A stretch of 49,539 nt of DNA, taken from positions 1 to 49,539 of the forward strand of contig CACWSX010000046.1 of NCBI GenBank assembly GCA_902763615.1, in the 5' to 3' direction. This DNA comes from an uncultured Prevotellaceae bacterium. GTDB taxonomy: Bacteria; Bacteroidota; Bacteroidia; Bacteroidales; Bacteroidaceae. This document shows, in pieces, positions 24,520-32,758 of the stretch; positions within the stretch are counted from its first letter, which is position 1; every line of letters starts with the position of its first letter. The notes beneath the pieces are model-generated. The model made no database searches, was not told the origin of the DNA, and saw nothing but the letters and a program-made list of their open reading frames with translations. Both the position numbers and the translations under genes were made by a program.

Positions 24520-25128
24520 ATGAATAACATTATCAAAAAAGAAGATTTGCTGGCTTACATCAAAAGCAAGATCTATGTGATTCGCGGAAAAAAAGTGATG
24601 CTGGACAGAGATTTGGCAGAACTTTACGGTGTTGAAACGAGGACATTAAATCAGAAGGTAAAACGAAATGTGAAACGTTTCCCTTCCGACTTTATGTTTG
24701 AAATGACGAAAGAGGATATCGAAGAATGGAAATCACAAATTGTGATATCCAATTCCATCAAAATGGGTCTTCGTAAATCGCCTAAAGCCTTCACGCTGTT
24801 TGGAGTGGCTATGTTAAGTAGCGTTTTGAACTCAGAGACTGCCATTGATACCAATATTGATATTATGAGAGCCTTTGTGGAGTATAAAACCATTAAGGAT
24901 ATGGTGAAGTATGGTGAGTTTCAGGAGTTGCAAGAGAAATTAGAAAGAACCAATTCCTATATTGAAGAAATTCTTGAAGATCAAAACGAAATCAACGAGA
25001 GTACTCGTGCCCAACTTGAAGCCATCAATACAGCTATAGCTGAACTACAGGTGGAACATCGAAAGCAACCTGTCACATCGGGGTCAGGATACATCGTGAC
25101 ATTTCGATTTTCAGGCTCTTCAGATTAG
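24520..25128 (+). CDS. ORF6N-domain DNA-binding protein
   Basis: A 202-residue protein whose first 95 residues form an ORF6N domain (KSKIYVIRGKKVMLDRDLAELYGVETRTLNQ), a DNA-binding module of phage and mobile-element proteins related to KilA-N. A helical, probably coiled-coil region follows (about 120-180). The final residues (VTSGSGYIV and on) are encoded by the REP-like repeat at 25072-25100 and the sequence after it, so the native C-terminus may have been replaced. ORF6N genes are frequent and of unknown function in Bacteroidetes. It has its own promoter and precedes the RAYT transposase by 75 bases. Confidence 0.85.
   Translation: MNNIIKKEDLLAYIKSKIYVIRGKKVMLDRDLAELYGVETRTLNQKVKRNVKRFPSDFMFEMTKEDIEEWKSQIVISNSIKMGLRKSPKAFTLFGVAMLSSVLNSETAIDTNIDIMRAFVEYKTIKDMVKYGEFQELQEKLERTNSYIEEILEDQNEINESTRAQLEAINTAIAELQVEHRKQPVTSGSGYIVTFRFSGSSD
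25072..25100 (+). repeat. REP-like palindromic repeat, copy C
   Basis: 29 bp, starting GTCACATCGGGG and ending ATCGTGAC. It is translated as part of the ORF6N protein (PVTSGSGYIVT), in a different frame from copy A in the esterase. Confidence 0.85.
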
Positions 25129-25143
25129 TTTTTGCGTGAATTG

Positions 25144-25175
25144 TTTGGCCGATTCACTTTCTTTTTATATCTTTG
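25144..25175 (+). promoter_or_regulatory. Promoter of RAYT gene
   Basis: TTTG (25144-25147), exactly 20 bases, TATCTTTG (25168-25175): a perfect consensus promoter. It shows that the transposase gene has its own transcription signal and that translation starts at 25203, not further upstream. Confidence 0.7.
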
Positions 25176-25202
25176 CAGCAGTTAATCAAAAAGTGTAATA
25201 TT

Positions 25203-25991
25203 ATGGCTAGAACGCTTAGAACCAAAAGTGAAACAGGTATTTATCACGTCATGATGAGAGGCGTGAACCATCAGATTATCTTCGAGCAACCAAGTGATTA
25301 CTCAAGATTCCAAGGATTGCTTGGCCAGTTTGCAAATCCAAAAGACGAGCAGAATCGTCCACAGCCACCTCGTTGCTCGTTTTATGCATATTGTCTTATG
25401 CCCAACCACGTCCATCTTCTTATCAAGGAGGAATCTGAAGACTTGTCATCGGTTGTCAAGCGCATCTCAGCCGCATACGCACTCTATTTCAACAAGAAGT
25501 ACGAGCGATGCGGGCATTTGTTTCAGGACAGATTCAAAAGCGAACCTGTCAATGATGCCGCTTATTTCTTCACCCTCCTCCGATATATTCACCAGAATCC
25601 TATGGCAGCTGGGTTGTCGAAGGATGTGATAAGCTATCCTTGGAGTAGCTGGAAGGAATACGAGAGTCAGCAGACTGTATGTGAATTTATCTGCAAAACG
25701 CAGTATGTGCTGAAACGGATGGTGCTGGATGAATTGCGGAAACTGGTGAATGAGCCGTTGGCAAAGAATGTTCGCATCCTCGATTACGACAAAAGCAATT
25801 GCTTTGCTAGCGATGACGAGGTAAGGGAATATCTGTTGGAAACTTACGGGCTTAGAACACCTGCCGATATCCAGTTGCTCAGCAAAGGCCGTCGCGAAGA
25901 AATACTAAGATCTGCCAAGAATTTTGGAGCGAGCATCAGACAATTGGAGCGGATGACAGGTATCGGATTCTCTATCATCAGGAGAGCATGA
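25203..25991 (+). CDS. REP-associated tyrosine transposase (RAYT, Y1/HUH family)
   Basis: A 262-residue protein of the IS200-like Y1 transposase superfamily. The N-terminus (MARTLRTKSETGIYHVMMRG) is typical of RAYT domains. The metal-binding HUH motif is MPNHVHLLI (His69 and His71). GHLFQDRFKS (104-113) is a RAYT hallmark, and the likely catalytic Tyr128 lies in RYIHQNPMAAGL. The C-terminal part (about 180-262) looks helical, possibly DNA-binding, ending in IRQLERMTGIGFSIIRR. Such enzymes nick single-stranded REP DNA. The catalytic residues are intact. A 29-bp REP-like repeat lies on each side, in inverted orientation. Confidence 0.92.
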   Translation: MARTLRTKSETGIYHVMMRGVNHQIIFEQPSDYSRFQGLLGQFANPKDEQNRPQPPRCSFYAYCLMPNHVHLLIKEESEDLSSVVKRISAAYALYFNKKYERCGHLFQDRFKSEPVNDAAYFFTLLRYIHQNPMAAGLSKDVISYPWSSWKEYESQQTVCEFICKTQYVLKRMVLDELRKLVNEPLAKNVRILDYDKSNCFASDDEVREYLLETYGLRTPADIQLLSKGRREEILRSAKNFGASIRQLERMTGIGFSIIRRA

Positions 25992-25992
25992 T

Positions 25993-26021
25993 GTCACAAA
26001 GTATCCTGACCCTGATGTGAC
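25993..26021 (-). repeat. REP-like palindromic repeat, copy D (inverted)
   Basis: 29 bp; its reverse complement differs from copy A at one position. It fills almost the whole 31-base gap between the stop codons of the converging RAYT and murI genes, where the GTCACA/TGTGAC stem could also act as a transcript boundary. Confidence 0.85.
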
Positions 26022-26022
26022 A

Positions 26023-26862
26023 TTAGCCGAGGGTGATGTTCTCAACGTCGATGGATTCATGGAGGAAGAGTTGGGCTGATTCTTTGAATTTGTCGGGGTT
26101 TTCAGTCGTGAGGTAGTGGACGGTGGCGTCCTTGGAGCATTTGGCCTCCATCTGAGGATGGCGCTCCAGATAATCTTTGAGGCTCTCTGCCACATACTCA
26201 CCCTGCGGAATAACACGGACGCCTGCAGGGAGGTATTTCAGAATTTTGGGCATGAGCAGCGGATAGTGGGTGCAGCCAAGGATGATGGTATCGATATCGG
26301 GGTCGAGACGCATGATCTGGTCGATGCGCTTCTTCACAAAATAGTCGGCACCAGGAGAATCGGCTTCATTATACTCCACCAAGGGCACCCAGAACGGACA
26401 TGCAACACCAGTGACCTGTATGTCGGGATAGAGTTTCTGGATTTCGAGGGTATAGCTCTCGCTCTTGATGGTACCCTCGGTAGCAAGAACGCCAACGTGG
26501 CGCGAGGTCGTAAGGCTGCCGATGACCTCAGCCGTTGGACGGATGACTCCCAATACGCGACGATCGGGGTCGATCTGTGGGATATCGTTTTGCTGGATGG
26601 TGCGCAGGGCCTTGGCGGAAGCTGTATTGCAACCAAGGATAATGAGATGGCAACCCATCTCGAAGAGCTTTAGAACGGCCTGGCGGGTGAACTCATAGAC
26701 CACCTCGAAACTGCGCGGGCCATAAGGGGTTCGGGCATTATCGCCCAAATAGAGATAATCGTATTCGGGCAAGACCTGACGGATGCCATGCAAGATGGTC
26801 AAGCCGCCATAACCGCTGTCGAAAATACCGATGGGACCAGGAAGAGGTGAGAGACTACTCAT
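26023..26862 (-). CDS. murI: Glutamate racemase
   Basis: Makes D-glutamate for peptidoglycan in the cytoplasm. The 279-residue protein has the substrate motif FDSGYGGL (14-21) and both catalytic cysteines: Cys78 in GCNTAS and Cys197 in GCTHYPLL. DNARTPYG (41-48) is also conserved. Length is normal. The start overlaps the stop of the preceding ompH gene by 4 bases, so it is the last gene of the DUF6242-to-murI operon. Its TAA stop lies one base beyond the inverted REP copy D. Confidence 0.95.
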   Translation of the reverse strand: MSSLSPLPGPIGIFDSGYGGLTILHGIRQVLPEYDYLYLGDNARTPYGPRSFEVVYEFTRQAVLKLFEMGCHLIILGCNTASAKALRTIQQNDIPQIDPDRRVLGVIRPTAEVIGSLTTSRHVGVLATEGTIKSESYTLEIQKLYPDIQVTGVACPFWVPLVEYNEADSPGADYFVKKRIDQIMRLDPDIDTIILGCTHYPLLMPKILKYLPAGVRVIPQGEYVAESLKDYLERHPQMEAKCSKDATVHYLTTENPDKFKESAQLFLHESIDVENITLG

Positions 26863-27377
26863 TTTGCGAGCGATGCGGTGACTAATTCATTGAGATCCTC
26901 GCCCAATTCGGGGTTGATATAAGGGCAAGCATCGGAAGCGGTATTGACCACAAGGGCAAGCCCGCGCTCTCTGGCAATCCTTGCTACTGTCTCAGACAAA
27001 TGTATCTTGAGCGGAGCCAAGGCTTCACGTTCAGCATCAGCCAGTTGTTTGCGGCCCTCTTCCTTGAAAGTCACATTACGCGTCATCAACTCCTGCAGTT
27101 CGGTCTGGCGTTTCTGAAGAATGGTCTTCGGAAACTCGTGCTGCCCTTCAAGGAACTCCTCATACTTGCGGTTGAACTCATCAGTCACCCGTTGCATCTC
27201 GGCCTCATACTGATTGCGGAGATCGGCCATCTTCTTTTTCACCAAAGCATACTGCGGCATCGACTGCAAGGCCTGCTGGTAGTTGAGATAGCCAAAACGT
27301 ACAACATGGACGCTGTCCTGTGCCGACAAGCACAAGACAGCGCTCATTGCAATAATTAAAGTGAGCAGTCGCTTCAT
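26859..27377 (-). CDS. OmpH/Skp-family periplasmic chaperone (third in row)
   Basis: A 172-residue secreted protein: signal peptide (MKRLLTLIIAMSAVLCLSAQ), then a jellyfish-type Skp fold with a long charged coiled coil (about residues 35-125) between beta segments (RFGYLNYQQAL at the start, GLALVVNTA near the end). Skp trimers hold unfolded outer-membrane proteins in the periplasm before BamA inserts them. It is the third ompH gene downstream of bamA, 1 base after the second, and overlaps murI by 4 bases. It has diverged more from the other two, with a different signal peptide. Confidence 0.85.
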   Translation of the reverse strand: MKRLLTLIIAMSAVLCLSAQDSVHVVRFGYLNYQQALQSMPQYALVKKKMADLRNQYEAEMQRVTDEFNRKYEEFLEGQHEFPKTILQKRQTELQELMTRNVTFKEEGRKQLADAEREALAPLKIHLSETVARIARERGLALVVNTASDACPYINPELGEDLNELVTASLAK

Positions 27378-27378
27378 A

Positions 27379-27882
27379 TTACTTCAGTCCAAGCTTAGTC
27401 TTGACCTGAGCAGTAACATCGGTAGAGAGCGTTGTGCTGATGTAAGGCAGCGAATTGTTCTCCATGATGTAGACATAGCCGCCAGCCTGGCCGATGGCCT
27501 TGATGGCATCGAGCACCTTGGTCTGAATGGCCTGCATCTTCTCGCCAGAAGCCTTCTGGAGAGCCTGCTGATTATCCTGGAAGCTCTGCTGAATCTTGGT
27601 ATACATGTCCTGCAGTTCCTGCTGACGGCGCTGCTTGATGTTGTCGGGCAGCGTAGCCTGCTCCTTGTCGAAAGCCTCACCCTTCTTCTGCAGTTCGTCC
27701 TGCATCGACTTCAGGTCGGCCTCATACTGATCCTGAAGGGCCTTGATCTCTGTCTGGGCCTTCTGATACTCAGGCATAGCCTGAATGATCTCCTGGGTGT
27801 TCACGTGACCGAACTTGGCCTGAGCGTTGGCGGTGGTGAAACCGCAGATTGCGCAGATTGCGCAGATAATAATTTTTTTCAT
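27379..27882 (-). CDS. OmpH/Skp-family periplasmic chaperone (second in row)
   Basis: 167 residues with a signal peptide containing an internal triplet-codon repeat (ICAICAICGF; three ATCTGC-type units at DNA level), cleaved after ANAQ. The mature protein opens with KFGHVNTQEIIQAMPEY, the Skp beta strand and helix start. A glutamine-rich coiled coil spans about 40-115, followed by the closing strands GGYVYIMENNSLPYI. Same proposed role as its neighbours: chaperoning outer-membrane proteins for BamA. Confidence 0.88.
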   Translation of the reverse strand: MKKIIICAICAICGFTTANAQAKFGHVNTQEIIQAMPEYQKAQTEIKALQDQYEADLKSMQDELQKKGEAFDKEQATLPDNIKQRRQQELQDMYTKIQQSFQDNQQALQKASGEKMQAIQTKVLDAIKAIGQAGGYVYIMENNSLPYISTTLSTDVTAQVKTKLGLK

Positions 27883-27912
27883 TTTTCTTTAAATATTTAG
27901 TTGTTATTAATT

Positions 27913-27944
27913 TCTAGCCTTTCTAGAGATTCTAGCGGTTCTAG
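27913..27944 (-). repeat. 9-bp periodic repeat giving four in-frame TAG stops
   Basis: TCTAG occurs at 27913, 27922, 27931 and 27940, exactly 9 bases apart. Read leftward, the first is the stop codon of the upstream ompH gene and the others are further TAG codons in the same frame, every third codon. Confidence 0.75.
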
Positions 27945-28456
27945 TTGGAATAGCCTAACTTACGAAGCACCTCGGAAGAGATGTCGATTTTTGGGGATCC
28001 GAAGATGATACCAGTATCGCTGGCACGATCGAGAATGAGCTGATAGCCACGAAGGTCGGCAATGTCCTTGACGGCATTGTAGATCTCGTCCTGAATGGGT
28101 GTCATCAGGGCCGTACGCTTTTTGAAGAGCTCACCATCAGGGCCGAAGTATTTCTTCTTAAGGTCGGCAGCTTCCTTCTCCTTGGCAACGATGGCATCCT
28201 GCTTGGCTTTCTTCTGCTCCTGCGACAGGAACACCACCTCGTTCTGATAGTTCTTATACAGGGTCTGGGCCTCTGTGGTCAATGCGTCGACCTCAGCCTG
28301 CCATTTCTTCGACACCTGGTTCAGCTGCTCGTTGGCACGCTCATAGGCGGGGATATTCTTCAGAATATACTCCATATCGACCAATGCGAACTTCTGTGCT
28401 GATGCAGAAGTCAGACCGCAGATTACGCAAATTGCGCAGATGATTAATTTCTTCAT
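27941..28456 (-). CDS. OmpH/Skp-family periplasmic chaperone (first in row)
   Basis: 171 residues. The signal peptide (MKKLIICAICVICGLTSASA) is closely similar to that of the next ompH gene, evidence of tandem duplication. The mature protein begins KFALVDMEYILKNIPAYE, as in Skp/OmpH, with a lysine- and glutamate-rich coiled coil (about 40-115) and end strands (GYQLILDRASDTGIIF). It is 67 bases downstream of bamA. It likely protects barrel proteins in transit across the periplasm. Confidence 0.88.
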   Translation of the reverse strand: MKKLIICAICVICGLTSASAQKFALVDMEYILKNIPAYERANEQLNQVSKKWQAEVDALTTEAQTLYKNYQNEVVFLSQEQKKAKQDAIVAKEKEAADLKKKYFGPDGELFKKRTALMTPIQDEIYNAVKDIADLRGYQLILDRASDTGIIFGSPKIDISSEVLRKLGYSN

Positions 28457-28523
28457 ATTCCTTTCTATTTAGTGTTACACCACCTTTGACGAAAAAACTC
28501 GACTGTGGTTTAATAGTTTTCTT

Positions 28524-31196
28524 TTAGAACTCTTGTCCGAGGATGAAATGGAAATTGCTGCCACCCTTCGAGCGGGTGCCCGACTGGCTGGTGGTAACAT
28601 AGTCGAAACCGTAAGCCCAGTCGATACCCATCAGACCAACCATCGGCAGGAAGATGCGCACACCCAGACCTGCGGAACGCTTCATCTTGAAGGGGTTGAA
28701 GTCCTTGGCGCGTGCCCAGGCATTACCACCTTCGAGGAAGCCAAGACCATAGATAGTGGTGTTACCCAGCATGAACGGGTAGCGGAGCTCGAGGGTGAAA
28801 CGGTCGTAAGCGTATGCATTATAAGCCGAAATATTGCCTCCCTGGCGCATCACATCATAAGCAGAGGAGTAGGAAATGGCACCATTGTCGTAACCACGCA
28901 GACCAATGGTTTCCTCAGAATAGCCGTAGCTATAGCCGCTCATACCGTCACCACCCACGTAGAAGGTTTCAAATGGCGAACGCTTATCGTCGTTATAGGA
29001 ACCCAACAGACCCAACTCCACGCGCGTCATGAGCACAAAACACTTGGCGCCACCAGTAAGAGCCGTAAAGGTGCGTGACTTGAACTTCCACTTATGATAT
29101 TCAATCCATCGGTACACATCCTGCAACTCATCCTCATAGGTAGCCGACTGACGGTTCTTGGCCAGACTGCCATAGTCCTTGTTGTCGAAAAGCGACCAAG
29201 GTGGTGTGAGCGAAACAGAAACCATAAACTCGGAACCATGACGCGGGTACAAGGGATTGTCGGTCGAGTTACGCGACAGCGTCAAGCCCAGGTTGATATT
29301 ATTACAGTTACCGTTCTGGATATAGAAGTACTGCCAGTCGCGCAACATATAGCGGGTATAGCCCAACGAAGCAGAGAGTTGGAAATAGTCGTCAGGCCAG
29401 CGCAGACGCTTACCCCATGAGAGTGCTGCTCCGAAGACCGTCATCGTCTTGTCGTCGTCAAGCATCGACTCATAGTTATAGGCATAGGGGTTATAACCAC
29501 CATAGCCGTAACTATAGTTGTAGTAATTGCTATAGAAGGCATTGTTGCGGTACATGCTGTTGATATCGCTCTGCTTCGAATAGAAGGCGCTGACGTTGAA
29601 GGCATTCGGACGCTTGCCGCCAAACCAGCTGGTACCGTAGTTGGCACTCAGAGAACTATAGTATGAACCGTTGGTCTGGAAGTTAAAGCCCAACTGCTCA
29701 CCATCACCATAGGGCAGGATACCGCGATGGAGTTTGTTCTTACCAAAGAGGTTACGCAGCGAGAAGTTGTTGAACTTGATACCAATACGTCCGATGACAC
29801 CTGTCTGTCCCCAACCCAACGAGAACTCCAACTGGTCGTTGCTCTTCTGTTCGAGTTGCCAGTTGATGTCTACTGTACCGTCCTCACCATTCGGTTTGAT
29901 ATCAGGGTTAATGGTCTCAGCATCGAAGAAGCCTGAAGAACCGATTTCACGAGCGGAACGCATGATAGCATCTTTATTAAACAGATCGCCCGGCTTCGTA
30001 CGAAGCTCACGACGCACCACCTCCTCATACAGACGGTCGTTACCGTAGATACGTACGTGGTTCAGACGAGCCTGCGGACCTTCCATGATACGCATCTCGA
30101 GATCGATACTATCGTTGGCAATATTCACCTCCACAGGTTCGATGCTGGAGAATACATAACCATTGTTGTAATAGTAGTTGCTGGCAGCATCCTCGTCTTC
30201 TTGCAAACGTTTCTTCAGCAGGCGTTGGTTATAGGGATCGCCCTTCTTCATGCCCAAAACGGCATTCAGATAGTCGGTAGTTACCACCGTATTACCTACC
30301 CAGGTAATATCTCTCAGGTAATATTTGTCGCCCTCATCCACACGCAGGAAGACATTGACATGCTTCTCGTCGTTGTTCCAAACGGAATCTTCGATGATGG
30401 TAGCGTCACGAAAGCCAAGTTCATTATATTTCTCAATCAACTTCTGCTTGGCCTCCTTATAGCGCTCGTCGGTAAATTTCTTAGCCTTGAAGAGATTGCC
30501 GAATTTACCTGCTTCGTGAATCTTACCAAAGGCGCCCTTGCCAAAGAACGAGCCTTTGATTTTCTTATCAGAGAGCTTATCGTTGCCTGTTATGAAGATA
30601 TTACGCACCTTCATCTTATCCTTCTTGTCGATATTGACATCAAGCACCACCTGGCCCTTATTGTCGGGATCGTCACGTTGCACAATATTAATCTCAGCAT
30701 TCTTGAAGCCCTTCTCGTCGAAATATCTCTGCGCAAGGATCTTGGCACGGTCGATCATGTTAGGCGTGATCTGACTACCTTTGATGATACCCAACTTGGA
30801 TTCCATGTCGTCACGCTCCGACTTCTTGATACCAATATAGTTGATGGTGCTCACCCGAGGACGCATGGCAAGAGTAATACGCAGATAAATCTTGTTGCCT
30901 ACTATGGAGTCGGCACTAATCTGTGCCTTCGAAAACAATCCATGACGCCAGTAACGCTTCACGGCTTCGGTAATCTGAGTACCAGGAACCTCGATTTCCT
31001 GTCCAACAGTCAGACCAGAGAGTCCAGTGAGCACATAATCCTCATAACCTTCGACACCTTCAACGGCGATACCGCCAATCGTACACGTACGTGGTGTACC
31101 TGCATAAGAAATATCCGGATGAACAATCTTATCCTGAGCAGTCGCAGTAAGAAGCGAATAATGAACGATGAACAGTGCCACCAGCACTTTCACCAT
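28524..31196 (-). CDS. bamA: BamA/Omp85 outer-membrane assembly factor
   Basis: The core of the BAM machine that folds beta-barrel proteins into the outer membrane. The start used gives 890 residues with a signal peptide (MVKVLVALFIVHYSLLTATAQ); the frame is open to 31241 (905 residues). Five POTRA domains fill about residues 40-440 (GNDKLSDKKIKGSFFGKGAFG and ITWVGNTVVTTDYLNAVLG are typical). The Omp85 barrel follows. FYVGGDGMSGYSYG and GLGVRIFLPMVGLMGIDWAYG match the conserved VRGF-type and terminal-strand motifs, and the last residues are FHFILGQEF. A tyrosine/asparagine-rich insert is near residues 590-625. The uppS gene lies just upstream; three skp genes follow. Confidence 0.93.
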   Translation of the reverse strand: MVKVLVALFIVHYSLLTATAQDKIVHPDISYAGTPRTCTIGGIAVEGVEGYEDYVLTGLSGLTVGQEIEVPGTQITEAVKRYWRHGLFSKAQISADSIVGNKIYLRITLAMRPRVSTINYIGIKKSERDDMESKLGIIKGSQITPNMIDRAKILAQRYFDEKGFKNAEINIVQRDDPDNKGQVVLDVNIDKKDKMKVRNIFITGNDKLSDKKIKGSFFGKGAFGKIHEAGKFGNLFKAKKFTDERYKEAKQKLIEKYNELGFRDATIIEDSVWNNDEKHVNVFLRVDEGDKYYLRDITWVGNTVVTTDYLNAVLGMKKGDPYNQRLLKKRLQEDEDAASNYYYNNGYVFSSIEPVEVNIANDSIDLEMRIMEGPQARLNHVRIYGNDRLYEEVVRRELRTKPGDLFNKDAIMRSAREIGSSGFFDAETINPDIKPNGEDGTVDINWQLEQKSNDQLEFSLGWGQTGVIGRIGIKFNNFSLRNLFGKNKLHRGILPYGDGEQLGFNFQTNGSYYSSLSANYGTSWFGGKRPNAFNVSAFYSKQSDINSMYRNNAFYSNYYNYSYGYGGYNPYAYNYESMLDDDKTMTVFGAALSWGKRLRWPDDYFQLSASLGYTRYMLRDWQYFYIQNGNCNNINLGLTLSRNSTDNPLYPRHGSEFMVSVSLTPPWSLFDNKDYGSLAKNRQSATYEDELQDVYRWIEYHKWKFKSRTFTALTGGAKCFVLMTRVELGLLGSYNDDKRSPFETFYVGGDGMSGYSYGYSEETIGLRGYDNGAISYSSAYDVMRQGGNISAYNAYAYDRFTLELRYPFMLGNTTIYGLGFLEGGNAWARAKDFNPFKMKRSAGLGVRIFLPMVGLMGIDWAYGFDYVTTSQSGTRSKGGSNFHFILGQEF

Positions 31197-31256
31197 CCAT
31201 CCACTTGTCACTCCTTTATACCTTATTATATTATATAGCATCGTATTAACTTTTCA

Positions 31257-32054
31257 CTATTCTTTCTTTTCACTCATCTCTTCTTCGACCTGAGCCTCTG
31301 TCTTTCCAAAGCGACGCTGACGACCCTGATAGTCGATAAAAGCCTTATGAAGAGCCTCCTCATCAAAATCCGGCCAATAGGTGTCGCAGAAATACAATTC
31401 CGAATAAGCACACTGCCACAACAGATAGTTGGAGATACGCAGTTCGCCACCTGTACGGATGAGCAGATCAGGGTCGGGCATGAAGTTGGTGCAGAGGTGC
31501 TGGCTGATGAACTCCTCGGTAATGTCCTCAGCACGGATTCCGCCCGTCACCAGTTTCTTCAGCTTGTTCTGGGGAAGCGGCAGTTCCAGATCGTTCACCT
31601 CTGTCACGATCTGGCGCACGGCATTGGTGATTTCCCAACGGCTTGAATAGCTCATAGCTACCACCAACGTCATACCGTCATTCTTGGCCGTCAGATCCTC
31701 CATGTAGCGGATCTTATCTTGTACACTATCAGGCAAGCGCTTCAAATCACCGATCATCTTAAACTTCACGTTATTGTCGGTAAACAGTTCCATCTCGATG
31801 AAACCAAGTACAAGTCCCATCAGTGCCTCAATCTCGTAGGCAGGACGATTCCAGTTCTCCGTAGAGAAAGTATATAGTGTCAAGTACCTCACACCCAAGC
31901 GTGCGCACTCTGCCGTAATCTTCTTAACGGTATCCAGTCCGGCCTTATGTCCGAAAGTACGGTCCAGACCTCGGTCGGTAGCCCAACGGCCATTACCATC
32001 CATAATGATGGCAACAGACTGGGGAATCCGGTTCATGTCCAAAAGCTCATTCAT
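31257..32054 (-). CDS. uppS: Undecaprenyl diphosphate synthase
   Basis: Cis-prenyltransferase making the C55 lipid carrier for peptidoglycan and surface polysaccharides; it uses isoprenoids from the MEP pathway (dxr above). The catalytic Asp lies in [10 protein letters not shown] (Asp19 from the ATG used). [16 protein letters not shown] and the C-terminal [17 protein letters not shown] are signature motifs. The product is 265 residues. A TTG start at 32072 overlapping the upstream stop would add six residues. It lies between DUF6089 and bamA, a conserved order in Bacteroidales. Confidence 0.95.
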   Translation of the reverse strand: MNELLDMNRIPQSVAIIMDGNGRWATDRGLDRTFGHKAGLDTVKKITAECARLGVRYLTLYTFSTENWNRPAYEIEALMGLVLGFIEMELFTDNNVKFKMIGDLKRLPDSVQDKIRYMEDLTAKNDGMTLVVAMSYSSRWEITNAVRQIVTEVNDLELPLPQNKLKKLVTGGIRAEDITEEFISQHLCTNFMPDPDLLIRTGGELRISNYLLWQCAYSELYFCDTYWPDFDEEALHKAFIDYQGRQRRFGKTEAQVEEEMSEKKE

Positions 32055-32068
32055 ATATCTAATTTTAT

Positions 32069-32749
32069 TCAATCCCTATCATTGTGGCATGTCTTACACT
32101 TGGCCCAGAGATCATAAGTCACTGCCAGTTGCAGCACATTGTAGCCGTCGGTATTCTTAAAGAGTCCGCTACTCTTGATGCCGTAAGGGTCTTCCTTTCC
32201 GTCGAGCAGGTCACTCAGAGTAAAGTGTACGCGCCACTCTGCAATTAGGTTCACCCGATCAGCAATCTTGTATTTAACGCCAGCACCGATGGGCAGACTC
32301 ACAGCAAAGCCTTTCTCCGGGTCGCCATGAATGGCTGATCCCACGCCCAAAGCGATGAAAGGGGCCAATCTGCGTGCACCCCGGTATTCTTTCCCTGTGC
32401 CATAAGCCCAGAAGTTGTATTCAAATCGCAGGCTGATATCAATCAGACTCTTGCTGAATTCGTAGCGCTCACCTTCAGGATACCAGGTCTTTGCTTTGTC
32501 CGAGGATCCCTGGAGTTTGCCAAAGCCTGCTGTCAGCGCCACCGCCACATGCGGATTTGCCTTATATCTGGCCATCACGGCCCCCATGGGCTGCAACTCG
32601 CCGAACAACGAGGCATTATAGTCGCCCAAATAACCGACAGTACCTACACCTGCACCTATCTCCAACCGGTATTCCGGCTCATCCTGAGCATGTATGGCCG
32701 TTTGGGCAACAGCCAGAAGCATCGTCATCAGTATCAGGGACTTCTTCAT
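32069..32749 (-). CDS. DUF6089 family outer-membrane-like protein with terminal CxxCH
   Basis: 226 residues with a signal peptide ([20 protein letters not shown]). The mature part is rich in alternating beta strands ([51 protein letters not shown]) and looks like an eight-stranded outer-membrane barrel, consistent with DUF6089. The C-terminus is [12 protein letters not shown], which contains a CxxCH heme-c-type motif, though no cytochrome fold is visible. The gene sits between the DUF6242 and uppS genes. A link to envelope biogenesis is inferred from this operon. Confidence 0.82.
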   Translation of the reverse strand: MKKSLILMTMLLAVAQTAIHAQDEPEYRLEIGAGVGTVGYLGDYNASLFGELQPMGAVMARYKANPHVAVALTAGFGKLQGSSDKAKTWYPEGERYEFSKSLIDISLRFEYNFWAYGTGKEYRGARRLAPFIALGVGSAIHGDPEKGFAVSLPIGAGVKYKIADRVNLIAEWRVHFTLSDLLDGKEDPYGIKSSGLFKNTDGYNVLQLAVTYDLWAKCKTCHNDRD

Positions 32750-32758
32750 GCAGGCCTT

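Larger units (their letters stand above)
25072..26021 (+). mobile_element. RAYT transposase bracketed by inverted REPs
   Basis: A 950-bp segment made of a forward 29-bp REP-like repeat (25072-25100), a consensus promoter, the REP-associated tyrosine transposase gene, and an inverted copy of the repeat (25993-26021) starting 2 bases after its stop. Other copies (18679-18707; degenerate at 20171-20224) lie elsewhere in the window. RAYTs are known to associate with and are thought to spread such repeats. Whether the whole block moves, or only the REPs, cannot be read from one sequence. Confidence 0.7.

Noticed and set aside
25072-26021. Classical insertion sequence with target-site duplication
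   Set aside because: The flanking repeats also occur alone elsewhere and the transposase is of the RAYT type; no direct target duplication was seen at the edges.
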